The notes beneath the pieces were generated by a model. It saw only the letters and a program-made list of their open reading frames with translations, was not told where the DNA came from and did no database searches. The translations under genes were made by a program, and so were the position numbers. Source: Rickettsia typhi (GTDB lineage Bacteria; Pseudomonadota; Alphaproteobacteria; Rickettsiales; UBA1997). Taken from it: DNA of 40,205 nucleotides. Location: the NCBI GenBank assembly GCA_945875925.1, contig CAMCME010000011.1, forward strand, positions 1-40,205. Direction: 5' to 3'. Position 1 is the stretch's first letter. The number at the start of each line of letters is the position of its first letter. This document shows positions 16,533 to 25,627 of this stretch, in pieces.

Positions 16533-17801
16533 TTAATAAATCGGGAACTCTTTGCAAATTGCTGCAACTCTCGCCTTAACTTCTTGTTCAAGTTTTTGAT
16601 TTCCTTCTTCGCCATTTTTCACAAAGCCTTCAAGAACATCAGAAATCATATTTCCAATTTCTTTAAATTGTGCTTCTTTAAATCCGCGAGTTGTTCCAGC
16701 TGCAGTTCCGAAACGAAGTCCTGAAGTTACGAATGGGCTTCTTGGGTCATTTGGAATGGCGTTTTTATTGCAAGTTAATCCAGCTCTTTCCAAAACTTTT
16801 TCGGCTTCTTTACCGGTCAAAGTTTCAAGTGAAGTCAAATCAACAACCATCAAATGGCAATCTGTTCCACCAGTGGTAATTTTCAAACCGCGATTAACTA
16901 AAACTTCGGCTAAAACTTTAGCATTAGCCACGATTTGTTTAGCATAGGCTTTAAATTCTGGTTGCAAAGCCTCACCAAAAGCCACGGCTTTAGCTGCGAT
17001 TACATGCATTAAAGGGCCACCTTGAAGCCCTGGAAACACTGCAGAATTAATTTTTTTAGCAAGCTCTTCATTGTTAGTTAAAATCACGCCACCACGAGGT
17101 CCGCGTAAAGTTTTGTGAGTTGTAGAAGTTGTAATATCAGCAATTCCAACTGGAGATGGATAAACGCCAGCAGCAACAAGTCCTGCTACATGTGCCATAT
17201 CAACCATTAATAAAGCACCAATTTCGTCAGCAACTTTTTTAAATCTTGCCCAATCAACCACGCGTGGGTAGGAAGAAATACCAGCAATGATTAATTTTGG
17301 TTTATGTTCGCGAGCCAAAGCTTCCATTTGATCATAATCAATCAAGCCATCATCCAAACGAATTCCATATTGCACAGATTTAAACCACATGCCAGAAATT
17401 GTGCGCTGTGCGCCATGAGTTAAATGTCCACCTGCAGCCAAACTCATTCCAAGAATTGTGTCACCTGGTTGAAGAAGAGCTAAATAAACTGCTAAGTTAG
17501 CAGAAGCGCCAGAATGAGGTTGAACATTGGCAAATTTAGCGCCGAAAAGTTCACAAAGTCTGTCAATTGCAGCTTGCTCAACTTCATCTGAAAATTCACA
17601 GCCACCATAATAGCGTTTTGCTGGATAGCCTTCAGCATATTTATTGGTAAATACAGAACCTTGTGCTTCAAGAACAGCGCGGCTTACGATATTTTCAGAA
17701 GCGATTAATTCTATTTGATATTTTTGACGATCAAGTTCTTTGCTTATAGATTTAGCAATAATTGGGTCAGCTTTTTCTAGCGTGAAAGAGAAGAATGACA
17801 T
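16533..17801 (-). CDS. glyA: Serine hydroxymethyltransferase
   Basis: This PLP enzyme converts serine plus tetrahydrofolate to glycine plus methylene-tetrahydrofolate, the main one-carbon source. It has 422 residues, standard length. Visible are [11 protein letters not shown] (30-40), [15 protein letters not shown] (53-67), the PLP lysine K230 in [15 protein letters not shown] and [16 protein letters not shown] near the C-terminus. No Shine-Dalgarno precedes the ATG. A palindrome of the shared family lies upstream. The GST-like gene follows 20 nt later. Confidence 0.98.
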   Translation of the reverse strand: MSFFSFTLEKADPIIAKSISKELDRQKYQIELIASENIVSRAVLEAQGSVFTNKYAEGYPAKRYYGGCEFSDEVEQAAIDRLCELFGAKFANVQPHSGASANLAVYLALLQPGDTILGMSLAAGGHLTHGAQRTISGMWFKSVQYGIRLDDGLIDYDQMEALAREHKPKLIIAGISSYPRVVDWARFKKVADEIGALLMVDMAHVAGLVAAGVYPSPVGIADITTSTTHKTLRGPRGGVILTNNEELAKKINSAVFPGLQGGPLMHVIAAKAVAFGEALQPEFKAYAKQIVANAKVLAEVLVNRGLKITTGGTDCHLMVVDLTSLETLTGKEAEKVLERAGLTCNKNAIPNDPRSPFVTSGLRFGTAAGTTRGFKEAQFKEIGNMISDVLEGFVKNGEEGNQKLEQEVKARVAAICKEFPIY

Positions 17802-17834
17802 GTTTTTTTAAGTGTTTCTTTGTTGATAAACTTT

Positions 17835-17919
17835 TCATCCCGAACGAAGTGAGTGATCTCATGCAAGTTGAAATTCTTAGTATCAACCTCATGAGATTTC
17901 TCGCTACGCTAGAAATGAC
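17835..17919. repeat. Palindromic repeat, copy 1 of the tcatttcgag-type family
   Basis: Left arm 17835-17863 and right arm 17889-17919 are imperfect reverse complements sharing the ctcatg...catgag core and the gatttctcgc / agaaatgaca edge. The inner bases gttga...tcaac pair again. The edges resemble those of the copies at 28547 and 33198. It lies between the S49 peptidase stop and the glyA start, both minus strand. Confidence 0.75.
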
Positions 17920-17954
17920 AGTGTGGGGTAAATTACAGTTCGTATTAAATGGAA

Positions 17955-18821
17955 TTAAAGACCAAATTTATTGAATTCGATTCGTTCTTCAACTTTGTGA
18001 AGCATTGTTTCGAAAGCAATTGAATAGTTGTTTGATGACTTTTCGGAAAAGAAAGATTTTAGCAATCCTTTTTTTGCGCCAACCAAAATAATTTCAGTTT
18101 TTGCACCAAATTTTTCTTTCATTTTTGTGCGCATATCACAAACGCCGTCAATAAGTCCAAGTTCTAAAGATTTGCGGCCAGACCAGAAAGCCCCTGTAAA
18201 AATATCATCATCAGCAGCCTTAATTTTTGCAGCGCGTCGGCTTTTTACAAGATCTTTAAAGCCAAGAAATACATCGCTTTGGGCTTCTTTTAAAATTTTA
18301 ATATTGTCTGCATCTTCAGGTAAAAAAGGATCTAAAATCGCTTTATTTTTGCCTTCGGTATAAACTCTGCGGCTGACGCCGATTTTATTGATCAAATCAA
18401 CAAAACCAAAGCTAGAAAAAATTACGCCGATGCTGCCGATGATTGAAGAATTGTGAGCGTAAATTTCGTCACCAGAAAGCAATAGCCAATAGCCGCCTGA
18501 AGCTGCAACATCTTGAGCGAAAGTGTAAACAGGAATTTTCTTTTCTTCAGAAAGTTCGCGAATGCGATTGTAAATAAGCTCTGATTGAACTGGTGAGCCA
18601 CCCGGAGAATTAATATTAAGAGCAACGGCTTTGATATTTTTTATGCCAAAAGCTCTTTTTAAAATTGGTTCGATATTATCAATATTAATGCCTGAACTCA
18701 ATTTTCCATCTTTGCCAATCACGCCTTGTAAATTCACACAAGCTACACGAGGAGTGTTTTTACATCCAAAAATAGTTTTGCGAATTTTACAGAAAAATCT
18801 AGTGATAGTACAATTACTCAT
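17955..18821 (-). CDS. sppA: S49 family serine peptidase (SppA/SohB-like)
   Basis: Serine peptidase of the signal-peptide-peptidase A family, which degrades cleaved signal peptides and membrane-associated fragments. At about 288 residues it is the short single-domain form, likely oligomeric. Numbered from the alternative ATG at 18827, the visible motifs are NINSPGGSP (71-79), nucleophile S110 in ASGGYW, SSIIGSIGVIF and the general-base Lys in GKNKAILDPF (K162). I prefer ATG 18821 because it reduces the overlap with the upstream MFS gene to 8 nt. The N-terminus lacks an obvious membrane segment, so localisation is unclear. It is the last gene of a leuC-MFS-sppA run. Confidence 0.9.
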   Translation of the reverse strand: MSNCTITRFFCKIRKTIFGCKNTPRVACVNLQGVIGKDGKLSSGINIDNIEPILKRAFGIKNIKAVALNINSPGGSPVQSELIYNRIRELSEEKKIPVYTFAQDVAASGGYWLLLSGDEIYAHNSSIIGSIGVIFSSFGFVDLINKIGVSRRVYTEGKNKAILDPFLPEDADNIKILKEAQSDVFLGFKDLVKSRRAAKIKAADDDIFTGAFWSGRKSLELGLIDGVCDMRTKMKEKFGAKTEIILVGAKKGLLKSFFSEKSSNNYSIAFETMLHKVEERIEFNKFGL

Positions 18822-20115
18822 TAACAATTTTATTGGTGTTTAGGATGGAGAAGTCTGAAAAATCTAACTCTTTTTTTAAAAATTTTGTTAGATAGTTGTA
18901 GCAGCAGAAAAGTAGGAACAGGGCTAAAATGATCATCACTGAAATCCATAATCCTTTTGGTCCGAAAGATTTCATAATTGCGCCAGTGCAGAAAATTCCG
19001 AAAATATTTCCAATTAAAGAGAATTTTGAGAAGGCACTATTTACGGCCAATCTCTGAGTTGCTTTGTATTTTTCATTAATCAAAACAATGGCTGGTAATT
19101 TCATGCCAATCATGCAGCCAAACATTAGAAATACTAAAACATAAATTCTTTGTGGATCGTTGTTGTTGTAAAGAGCGGTTATGCAAAACAAAGATAAAAC
19201 AGCACAAGAAATCATCATGAAACGGCGATTTAATAAATCAGCCAAATAGCCAAAAGGAATTGAGAAGATCGATCCGAATAATAAAACTGATAAAAGTAGA
19301 GAAGCGTCACTTGGAGTCATACCAACTTTGATTCCGTAAATGATCAGAAATGAGCCTGCGGAAGACATAGAATAGCTGACGCAAAATCCGGCAAACATAA
19401 TTTTTGGTGAGTTTTTAATATAGCGCCAAATGCCAATTTTCTTTTCTTCGCGAATACTAACTTCAACTTTTTTAAGGCGAGATAAAGGAATTATTGAAGC
19501 GACATAAAAACCGCTGGCGATTAGGAAAGTTAAAAAGCTATTTCCAGTTTGTAATAGTTCTAAAAAAACTGGTCCGAAGCTATTTCCCAAAGCAACCAAC
19601 ATTGAGCCGCAAGAAATAATTACTGAACGAATATGAGGTGGGGCGAGGTTGATCATTACGGTTTGACGAGTAACTCCGCAGATGAAAGCTGAAACACCAA
19701 ATGTGAAAGTGATTAATAGCCACAAGAAATATCCAGCGTAAAAATACATCAAAAGCGCTGAAACAGCGGAAATGGCGCTGCCAATATAAATGCTATTGGT
19801 AGTGCCAAATCTATTTCCCAATTGAGGAAGGAAACGAGAAAAGACTATGCCCGCAATAATCTGCATGGCCGAAGAAACAGAAATTAGAACTTCATTTTTA
19901 ACAAATTCCTCAAGCTTGAAAGCAATCATCACCATCAAAATGCCATAGCCAATTGAAGATAGGATGATGGAAGAAAATAATGCTGTAATATTTCTAACTA
20001 CTTCATGATTAGCTTTAGAAGCAATGTCTGAAGGCGTTGGGGCAAAAAACTCGCCGCCATTAGCATTTTCATAACTTCTATTAATAACTTCTACTTTTGG
20101 TTTTGAGAAGAACAT
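18814..20115 (-). CDS. Major facilitator superfamily transporter
   Basis: A 433-residue inner-membrane protein with about 12 hydrophobic segments in two halves separated by a charged loop (near 220-235, KKVEVSIREEKK). The cytoplasmic loops carry MFS-type patterns (RFLPQLGNRFG after TM2; GYLADLLNRRF in the second half). The substrate cannot be read from the sequence. It starts 9 nt after leuC and overlaps the S49 peptidase gene, so the three are probably co-transcribed; an amino- or organic-acid substrate would fit that context but is only a guess. Confidence 0.88.
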   Translation of the reverse strand: MFFSKPKVEVINRSYENANGGEFFAPTPSDIASKANHEVVRNITALFSSIILSSIGYGILMVMIAFKLEEFVKNEVLISVSSAMQIIAGIVFSRFLPQLGNRFGTTNSIYIGSAISAVSALLMYFYAGYFLWLLITFTFGVSAFICGVTRQTVMINLAPPHIRSVIISCGSMLVALGNSFGPVFLELLQTGNSFLTFLIASGFYVASIIPLSRLKKVEVSIREEKKIGIWRYIKNSPKIMFAGFCVSYSMSSAGSFLIIYGIKVGMTPSDASLLLSVLLFGSIFSIPFGYLADLLNRRFMMISCAVLSLFCITALYNNNDPQRIYVLVFLMFGCMIGMKLPAIVLINEKYKATQRLAVNSAFSKFSLIGNIFGIFCTGAIMKSFGPKGLWISVMIILALFLLFCCYNYLTKFLKKELDFSDFSILNTNKIVNE

Positions 20116-20124
20116 GAAAGTGAA

Positions 20125-21567
20125 TTAAATCAATTTTCTAACATCTGTTAAATGTCCAGTGATAGCTGCAGCTGCAGCCATTGCTGGGCTTAACAGGTGA
20201 GTTCTGCCACCGCGACCTTGGCGCCCCTCAAAGTTACGATTAGAAGTTGAAGCGCATCTTTCGCCAAATTCTAATTTATCAGAATTCATCGCTAAACACA
20301 TTGAACAACCTGGTTCGCGCCATTCAAAACCAGCTGCAGTGAAAATTTTATGCAAACCTTCTTTTTCAGCTTGTTCTTTAACAAGTCCTGAACCCGGAAC
20401 AATCATGGCTAATTTGATATTTGCAGCCACTTTTTTTCCTTCAACAATTTTCGCTACTTCGCGGAAATCTTCGATTCTGCCATTAGTGCAAGACCCGATA
20501 AAAACTTTATCGATTGCAATATCTTCAAGAGCAGTTCCGCCTTGCAAATCCATATATTCCAAAGATCTTTTTACAGCTTCTCTTTTGCCTTGATCAGCAA
20601 AACTTTCTGAAGTTGGAACTTTGGCAGTGATTGGCAATACATCTTCAGGGCTTGTTCCCCAAGTAACTTGTGGTGCGATGTCTTCAGCAGCTATGTGAAG
20701 TTCTTTATCATATTTTGCGCCAGCATCAGAAGTTAAAGATTCCCAATATTTTACAGCTTTGTCGAAATCTGCACCTTTTGGAGCAAGAGGGCGACCTTTT
20801 AAATAAGCGTAAGTAGTTTCGTCTGGCGCGATCAATCCAGCTCTAGCGCCAGCTTCAATTGCCATATTGCAAATTGTCATGCGACCTTCCATAGAAAGTG
20901 CTTTGATGGCGTCTCCAGCATATTCAATAACACAGCCAGTTGCGCCAGCGGTGCCAATTTTTCCAATTACAGCTAAAGTTATGTCTTTTGCAGTAACGCC
21001 TAGGCCTAATTTGCCGTCAATTTTTACCAAAAAGTTTTTTGATGGGCTTTGAATTAAAGTTTGAGTAGCCAAAACATGTTCAACTTCTGAAGTGCCGATA
21101 CCAAAAGCCAAAGCGCCAAAAGCGCCGTGAGTTGAAGTGTGGCTGTCGCCGCAAACAATAACCATTCCTGGTTGAGTTAAACCTTGTTCAGGGCCAACGA
21201 TGTGAACGATGCCTTGTTTTTTGTCATCTAAATCAAAATATTTTATGCCGAATTCAGCACAGTTTTTTTCTAAAGTCTCAACTTGAATGCGCGAAGTTGC
21301 ATCTTTGATACCAGTGGTTCCGTGTCCTCTATCTGCTGTTGTGGTAGGAACATTGTGATCGGCAACTGCTAAATGAGCTTCTGGTCTTCTAGGTTTTCTG
21401 CCAGTCATTCTTAAGCCTTCAAAAGCTTGAGGCGAGGTTACTTCGTGAATTAATTGGCGATCAACATAAATGATTCTTGAAGATCCATCATCATCAACTA
21501 AGTGAGAATCCCAGATTTTATCGTAAAGAGTTTTAGGGGCATTAGAGTTGCTTGAGTTGTTTGTCAT
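20125..21567 (-). CDS. leuC: 3-isopropylmalate dehydratase large subunit
   Basis: The large subunit of the 4Fe-4S isomerase that converts 2-isopropylmalate to 3-isopropylmalate in leucine synthesis; it needs the small subunit LeuD, which is not in this window. It has 480 residues, normal length. Motifs: [14 protein letters not shown] near 138-151, and the cluster cysteines C360 (IGSCTNGR), C421 and C424 (GCSMCLAMN). The [12 protein letters not shown] start and the RNFEGRQG block are typical of LeuC rather than aconitase. A structured 250-nt leader with a long inverted repeat precedes it. Confidence 0.97.
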   Translation of the reverse strand: MTNNSSNSNAPKTLYDKIWDSHLVDDDGSSRIIYVDRQLIHEVTSPQAFEGLRMTGRKPRRPEAHLAVADHNVPTTTADRGHGTTGIKDATSRIQVETLEKNCAEFGIKYFDLDDKKQGIVHIVGPEQGLTQPGMVIVCGDSHTSTHGAFGALAFGIGTSEVEHVLATQTLIQSPSKNFLVKIDGKLGLGVTAKDITLAVIGKIGTAGATGCVIEYAGDAIKALSMEGRMTICNMAIEAGARAGLIAPDETTYAYLKGRPLAPKGADFDKAVKYWESLTSDAGAKYDKELHIAAEDIAPQVTWGTSPEDVLPITAKVPTSESFADQGKREAVKRSLEYMDLQGGTALEDIAIDKVFIGSCTNGRIEDFREVAKIVEGKKVAANIKLAMIVPGSGLVKEQAEKEGLHKIFTAAGFEWREPGCSMCLAMNSDKLEFGERCASTSNRNFEGRQGRGGRTHLLSPAMAAAAAITGHLTDVRKLI

Positions 21568-21682
21568 ACTTAAGATTTATATAGAGAATAAACAATTTTG
21601 AGGGAAAAGCCTTGAGGCCCGCATAATGGGGAAGCAAATTATTTTTTGCAAATTTATTTTTAATCGCTCTAAGCCTTTCTAT

Positions 21683-21811
21683 TTAAGGAGATCTTGATGC
21701 AGTGCGAGGTTTTTAACCCCGTCCTAACTTTCGTTAAAAGTTCTAAGAAGAAAAGGAAGTGAATATTCGGGTGGGTTACAAAACACCTCAAGTTCTAGAT
21801 CCTTTCCTTAA
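21683..21811. repeat. Imperfect inverted repeat upstream of leuC
   Basis: Two arms of about 40 nt (roughly 21683-21722 and 21770-21811) match as imperfect reverse complements: taagga-gatct...gaggtttttaacccc against the complement of gggttacaaaacacctc...ctttcctta. The element lies between the helicase stop and the leuC start on the minus strand, so it would be transcribed as the 3' end of one or the leader of the other. No T-box core or Leu-rich leader peptide is apparent. Confidence 0.55.
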
Positions 21812-21815
21812 ATAA

Positions 21816-23897
21816 CTAATAAGGCTTTTTATTATTCTTACTGCTAAAAGGCGAGGTCATTTTTCTTTCTCTTACTCCGGCATAGCTGAAATTCTTACCT
21901 TTGCCAGCAAATGCTCTGCGGCCGTCTTTGTTAGAAAGATAAGTTTCGCCATTGGCTGCAGTTGAAGAATTATCTGTGCGAGAAGAATTTTTGCTGTAAG
22001 GGCGATTGCTGCTAGAACCACTTGCCGAACGGAAAGAACCTTCTTTGTTGAAAGGTCTGTCTGAGACTGCAAATCTTGGAATTGCAGAATCTTTATTGAA
22101 AGATCTTTCGCCACTTGAAAAACGAGAACTATCTTTATTTAGTCTTTTTCCTTCAGCGTTAAATTTTGCTTTGTAAGGGCCGCGGCCTTCAAAGGCTGGA
22201 CGGTTTACATTTGAACTTTCGCGGTTGAAAGAATCAGAATCGGCGTCTCTATTTCCACCAAAGCTTGGTTTTTCTTTATTATCGTATCTTGGTTTATAAT
22301 CAGATCTGTCATTTGGTTTTGAAAATCCGAAATTTGGTTTTTCACCTCTATCGCTAAATCCAGAATCTAAGAATCTTGGTTTTTCTTCTCTTTGCGAAAC
22401 AAATCTTGGAGTTTCTTCTCTGTCTCTTGAAGAAGCAAATCTTGGTCTGTCATTTCTGCCTTCAGAAGAACGCGGAGAGCTTGATCTTTCACCACCAAAA
22501 CTAAATTTAGATGTGGCAAATTTAGACGGAGATCTTGGTCTTTCGCCCCTAGAGTCTGATCTTGAATCAGATCTAGAGTCACTTCTAGAATCAGAAGAAA
22601 ATCTCGATGGAGATCTTGGTCTTTCTTCTCGGCTTTCAAATCTAGCTTCATATCTATTTTCTGAAGCATGATTAGCATTAAATCTTGGAGCATCACTTCT
22701 GGCTCTGGCTGTTTTAAAAGTTCTTTTGAAATCTGCTTTTATAGAAGAAGAGCTAGCTTCAACACCGTGAAGTGGATGAGTTTCGTCAACTGGAATATTA
22801 TATTTAATTACTTTTTCTACGGCTTTCAAAAGTTTGCGTTCAGACGGGTCGCAAAAAGAAATTGCAATTCCCTCTTTTCCAGCCCGGGCAGTTCTGCCAA
22901 TTCTGTGAACATAACTTTCTGGATCATTTGGAATGTCGAAGTTAATTACATGGCTGATACCGGGAACATCAATTCCGCGAGCGGCGATGTCGGTTGCAAC
23001 TAAAACTTTAATTGAACCACCTCTAAATCCACCAAGAGCTTTTTCTCGGGCGGCTTGAGATTTATTACCATGAATTGCGGCAACAGAAATTGATTCGCTT
23101 TCAAGATATTGCACGATGCGATTTGCACCATGTTTGGTTTTTGAGAAAACCAAAGTGCAAGCCACTTCATCTTGTTTAAGAATTTTTTTAAGAAGCAGAA
23201 GTTTATTACCTTTTTCTACGAAATTAATTCTCTGATCAATTTTATCTACGGTGGTAGATTGTGGCGTAACTTCCACTTTTACAGGATTAGTCAAAATTGA
23301 ATCAGCCAGCTCTGCGATGTCTTTTGGCATTGTTGCAGAGAAGAACAAAGTTTGTCGTGTTTCAGGAAGCTTCTTAATAATTTTTTTTACATCATTAATG
23401 AAACCCATATCAAGCATGCGGTCAGCTTCATCCAAAACGAAGACTTCTAAATTGGCGTAACGAATGTGTCCTTGGTTCATCAAATCTAATAATCTACCTG
23501 GAGTTGCGATAAGAATATCGATGCCTTGAGACATTGTTTTAATTTGTGGTCCAATGCTAACTCCGCCAAAAATAATAGCGTGGCGCAGGCCAAGTTCTTT
23601 GCCGTAAAGAGCGATATTTTCAGCAATTTGTGAAGCAAGTTCTCTAGTTGGAGTAAGGATTAAAGCGCGAACTTGATTAGGTTTTACGCGGTTGGCGCTT
23701 TGTGTTAAATTATTTAAAATAGGCAGCGAAAATGCAGCGGTTTTTCCAGTTCCAGTTTGAGCAATTCCAAGCAGATCTTTATTTTCTAATAAATGTGGAA
23801 TGGCTTGAGCTTGAATTGGCGTAGGAGTTGTGTAGCCCTTTTTTTCTAAGGCGCTAAGGATTTTAGGATTTAAATTTAATTTTGCGAAAGTTGGCAT
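21816..23897 (-). CDS. rhlE: DEAD-box RNA helicase (RhlE-like) with long disordered tail
   Basis: ATP-dependent RNA helicase likely acting on ribosome assembly or RNA decay. Core motifs in order: Q-motif around PTPIQAQ (25-31), Walker A AQTGTGKT at 46-53, PTRELA at 83-88, DEAD at 156-159, SAT at 187-189, ATDIAARGID at 301-310 and HRIGRTARAG at 331-340. From about 385 to 693 the protein is a low-complexity tail rich in Arg, Ser, Asp, Phe and Gly. It includes four SDSR tandem units at 435-450 and many RPRF-like and SFNK-like repeats. Such tails bind RNA without sequence specificity and favour condensate formation. No Shine-Dalgarno is visible. Confidence 0.93.
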   Translation of the reverse strand: MPTFAKLNLNPKILSALEKKGYTTPTPIQAQAIPHLLENKDLLGIAQTGTGKTAAFSLPILNNLTQSANRVKPNQVRALILTPTRELASQIAENIALYGKELGLRHAIIFGGVSIGPQIKTMSQGIDILIATPGRLLDLMNQGHIRYANLEVFVLDEADRMLDMGFINDVKKIIKKLPETRQTLFFSATMPKDIAELADSILTNPVKVEVTPQSTTVDKIDQRINFVEKGNKLLLLKKILKQDEVACTLVFSKTKHGANRIVQYLESESISVAAIHGNKSQAAREKALGGFRGGSIKVLVATDIAARGIDVPGISHVINFDIPNDPESYVHRIGRTARAGKEGIAISFCDPSERKLLKAVEKVIKYNIPVDETHPLHGVEASSSSIKADFKRTFKTARARSDAPRFNANHASENRYEARFESREERPRSPSRFSSDSRSDSRSDSRSDSRGERPRSPSKFATSKFSFGGERSSSPRSSEGRNDRPRFASSRDREETPRFVSQREEKPRFLDSGFSDRGEKPNFGFSKPNDRSDYKPRYDNKEKPSFGGNRDADSDSFNRESSNVNRPAFEGRGPYKAKFNAEGKRLNKDSSRFSSGERSFNKDSAIPRFAVSDRPFNKEGSFRSASGSSSNRPYSKNSSRTDNSSTAANGETYLSNKDGRRAFAGKGKNFSYAGVRERKMTSPFSSKNNKKPY

Positions 23898-24158
23898 GTT
23901 TTTATTTTTTTATTAATGAGTTTTGCTGCATCAAAAATCTATCGTTGTAGATTATTGATTTTAGAAGGGATTTGAAAGAGACAGCAGCGGTCTTAACAAA
24001 TATAGAAGTAAGCATTTTCAAGAAGCTTATCAGCTATAGAAACATCTTTAAAATTTCAAGTGAATGAATTGTTGAATTTGAAGAGTGGTGAGTAATATTG
24101 TATTTAGAATAAATCTCTTGGCAACAGAAGTTTTTATAAATCAGCAAATTAATTAAAT

Positions 24159-24842
24159 ATGACTAAGGAAAGCAAAAGCGATAATTTTTCACCATTAGAA
24201 GAAGTTAGAGATCCTGAAATTAGTACAGTAAAAAGAAGTAAAAATGTGATAGAAAAACAAAAAGGTGAGACAAAAGGTGGTACAGAAGGTGAGACAGAAG
24301 AGGAAAAAGAAAAAGGTCCGTCTTTCAGAGAAAAAGCATGGGGTGGTATAAAGACTGGAGCGAGGGGCACGGCTCTTTTTGTTTCAAAAGAAATAGAAAA
24401 GTTTACCGGCATTAAACTTATGGATGATAATCAGCCAGGAGGTTATCAAGAACCTTTTAGCGTAAGTGATTATTTGGTTACTAAGCTTTTTACTTTTGGA
24501 AACTATATAAAGGGTAAATTTAGTAGTGTTGCAGATGAAAAGCTAACTAAGACTACTCTTAAAGATGGTGTTGAAGGTGCTGATAAATCTGAAGTTGGAG
24601 ATAAAACTTCTAAATCAATTGAAGAAATGGGAAAGTCTTTTGAGAAGCTTTTTGAAGGTAGCTCGGTTACTCAAAATCCTATTGCTGAAGAAGTTGAATT
24701 CAAAAGAGGTCTGGCAAAAGAAAGTGGTTTGGGTGAGGCATTGAAAGCTAATATGGAAAATGCTGACAAATCTACGAGTAGCCAAGTTGAACTTGATTCT
24801 ATACAAACCGTCGGAAGTAGCAAAACAAGTGGTGGAAGGTAG
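24159..24842 (+). CDS. Hypothetical hydrophilic protein, 227 residues
   Basis: No family recognised. The protein is strongly charged and probably mostly disordered. It has a Lys/Glu/Gly-rich N-terminal third with repeated GETKGGTEGETEEEKEKG-like units (about 37-55), one better-ordered helical stretch (about 58-125, containing FVSKEIEKFTGIKLMDD), and a Ser/Thr/Lys-rich tail ending SSKTSGGR. There is no signal peptide or membrane segment. It precedes the barrel gene by 35 nt and may head a three-gene cluster with it and eptA. A secreted effector is possible but rests only on composition. The 262-nt gap upstream, shared with the divergent helicase gene, holds nothing I can identify. Confidence 0.7.
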   Translation: MTKESKSDNFSPLEEVRDPEISTVKRSKNVIEKQKGETKGGTEGETEEEKEKGPSFREKAWGGIKTGARGTALFVSKEIEKFTGIKLMDDNQPGGYQEPFSVSDYLVTKLFTFGNYIKGKFSSVADEKLTKTTLKDGVEGADKSEVGDKTSKSIEEMGKSFEKLFEGSSVTQNPIAEEVEFKRGLAKESGLGEALKANMENADKSTSSQVELDSIQTVGSSKTSGGR

Positions 24843-24877
24843 TAGAACTCTGAACCCTTAAAATCTAAAATATTTAA

Positions 24878-25591
24878 ATGAAAGTATTGTCTGTGATTGT
24901 CAATATCATTGCTTTCCTGATAATTATTTTATCTACAAAACTTCTTTACGCCGCTGGTGCTTACTTGGTGGATGATGGTGGAGTGATTGAAAAGAAAACT
25001 TTGCAAATAGAAAATTGGTATAGCCAAAGCACCACGGGAGAAAAGATTTTAGTTTCAAACCCAGCTTATCAAATTTTGCCTGATACAGAATTTGCCATTC
25101 AAGGAAATCACAATTCAATATCATCTAACGCCAACACGCTTTGGCCGCAGCTTAAATATTTATGGTATAAGCCAACGGATCAAAAAAATATTTCAAGCAG
25201 CCTTACTGCTGGGGTAAATTATTCCAGCAATAATCAAAAGACTTACGGCTATTACGCTTACATTCCCACAACTATAAAATTTAACCAAGTTTTTGATTTG
25301 CATCTTTATTTGGGTTGGCAAAATTGGCGACATGCTTTGCGAAATAATAAAAGTGTCGATTTTTTAAATTATGGCGTTGGCACAGAAATTCATTTAAATG
25401 AAACTTTATCTTTGACCGCAGAACTGTTTCAAGCCAATGGCATGAGCAAAATTGGTCCAACCAAACCTGCAATGCAATTTGGGTCTCGCTATATTGCCAA
25501 TAAGTATTTAATTTTAGACGCGATATACGGCAAGAATATCAATGGCAATAACCAAAGTTGGATGACGCTTGGTGTGACTGTTTTATTTTAA
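24878..25591 (+). CDS. Predicted outer-membrane beta-barrel protein
   Basis: The 237-residue product starts with a signal peptide: basic MK, a hydrophobic core (about 4-23) and a likely cleavage near LLYAAGAYL. The mature part has alternating strands rich in Tyr, Trp and Asn (for example LHLYLGWQNWRHAL, YLILDAIYG) and ends in LGVTVLF with the C-terminal Phe typical of barrels. I cannot name a family; it may act as a small porin or adhesin-like barrel. It is spaced 35-36 nt from both neighbours, so co-transcription with the hydrophilic protein and EptA is likely. Confidence 0.75.
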   Translation: MKVLSVIVNIIAFLIIILSTKLLYAAGAYLVDDGGVIEKKTLQIENWYSQSTTGEKILVSNPAYQILPDTEFAIQGNHNSISSNANTLWPQLKYLWYKPTDQKNISSSLTAGVNYSSNNQKTYGYYAYIPTTIKFNQVFDLHLYLGWQNWRHALRNNKSVDFLNYGVGTEIHLNETLSLTAELFQANGMSKIGPTKPAMQFGSRYIANKYLILDAIYGKNINGNNQSWMTLGVTVLF

Positions 25592-25627
25592 AATTACCCT
25601 CAATAACTCGATTAATAATTTATTTTC

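Noticed and set aside
21568..21815. T-box or Leu-rich leader-peptide attenuator before leuC
   Set aside because: No T-box core sequence and no short frame with consecutive leucine codons are visible in the leader.
24118..24140. TTGGCA and TATAAA as a promoter for the hydrophilic protein gene
   Set aside because: Only 11 nt separate the two boxes, well below the 16-18 nt needed.
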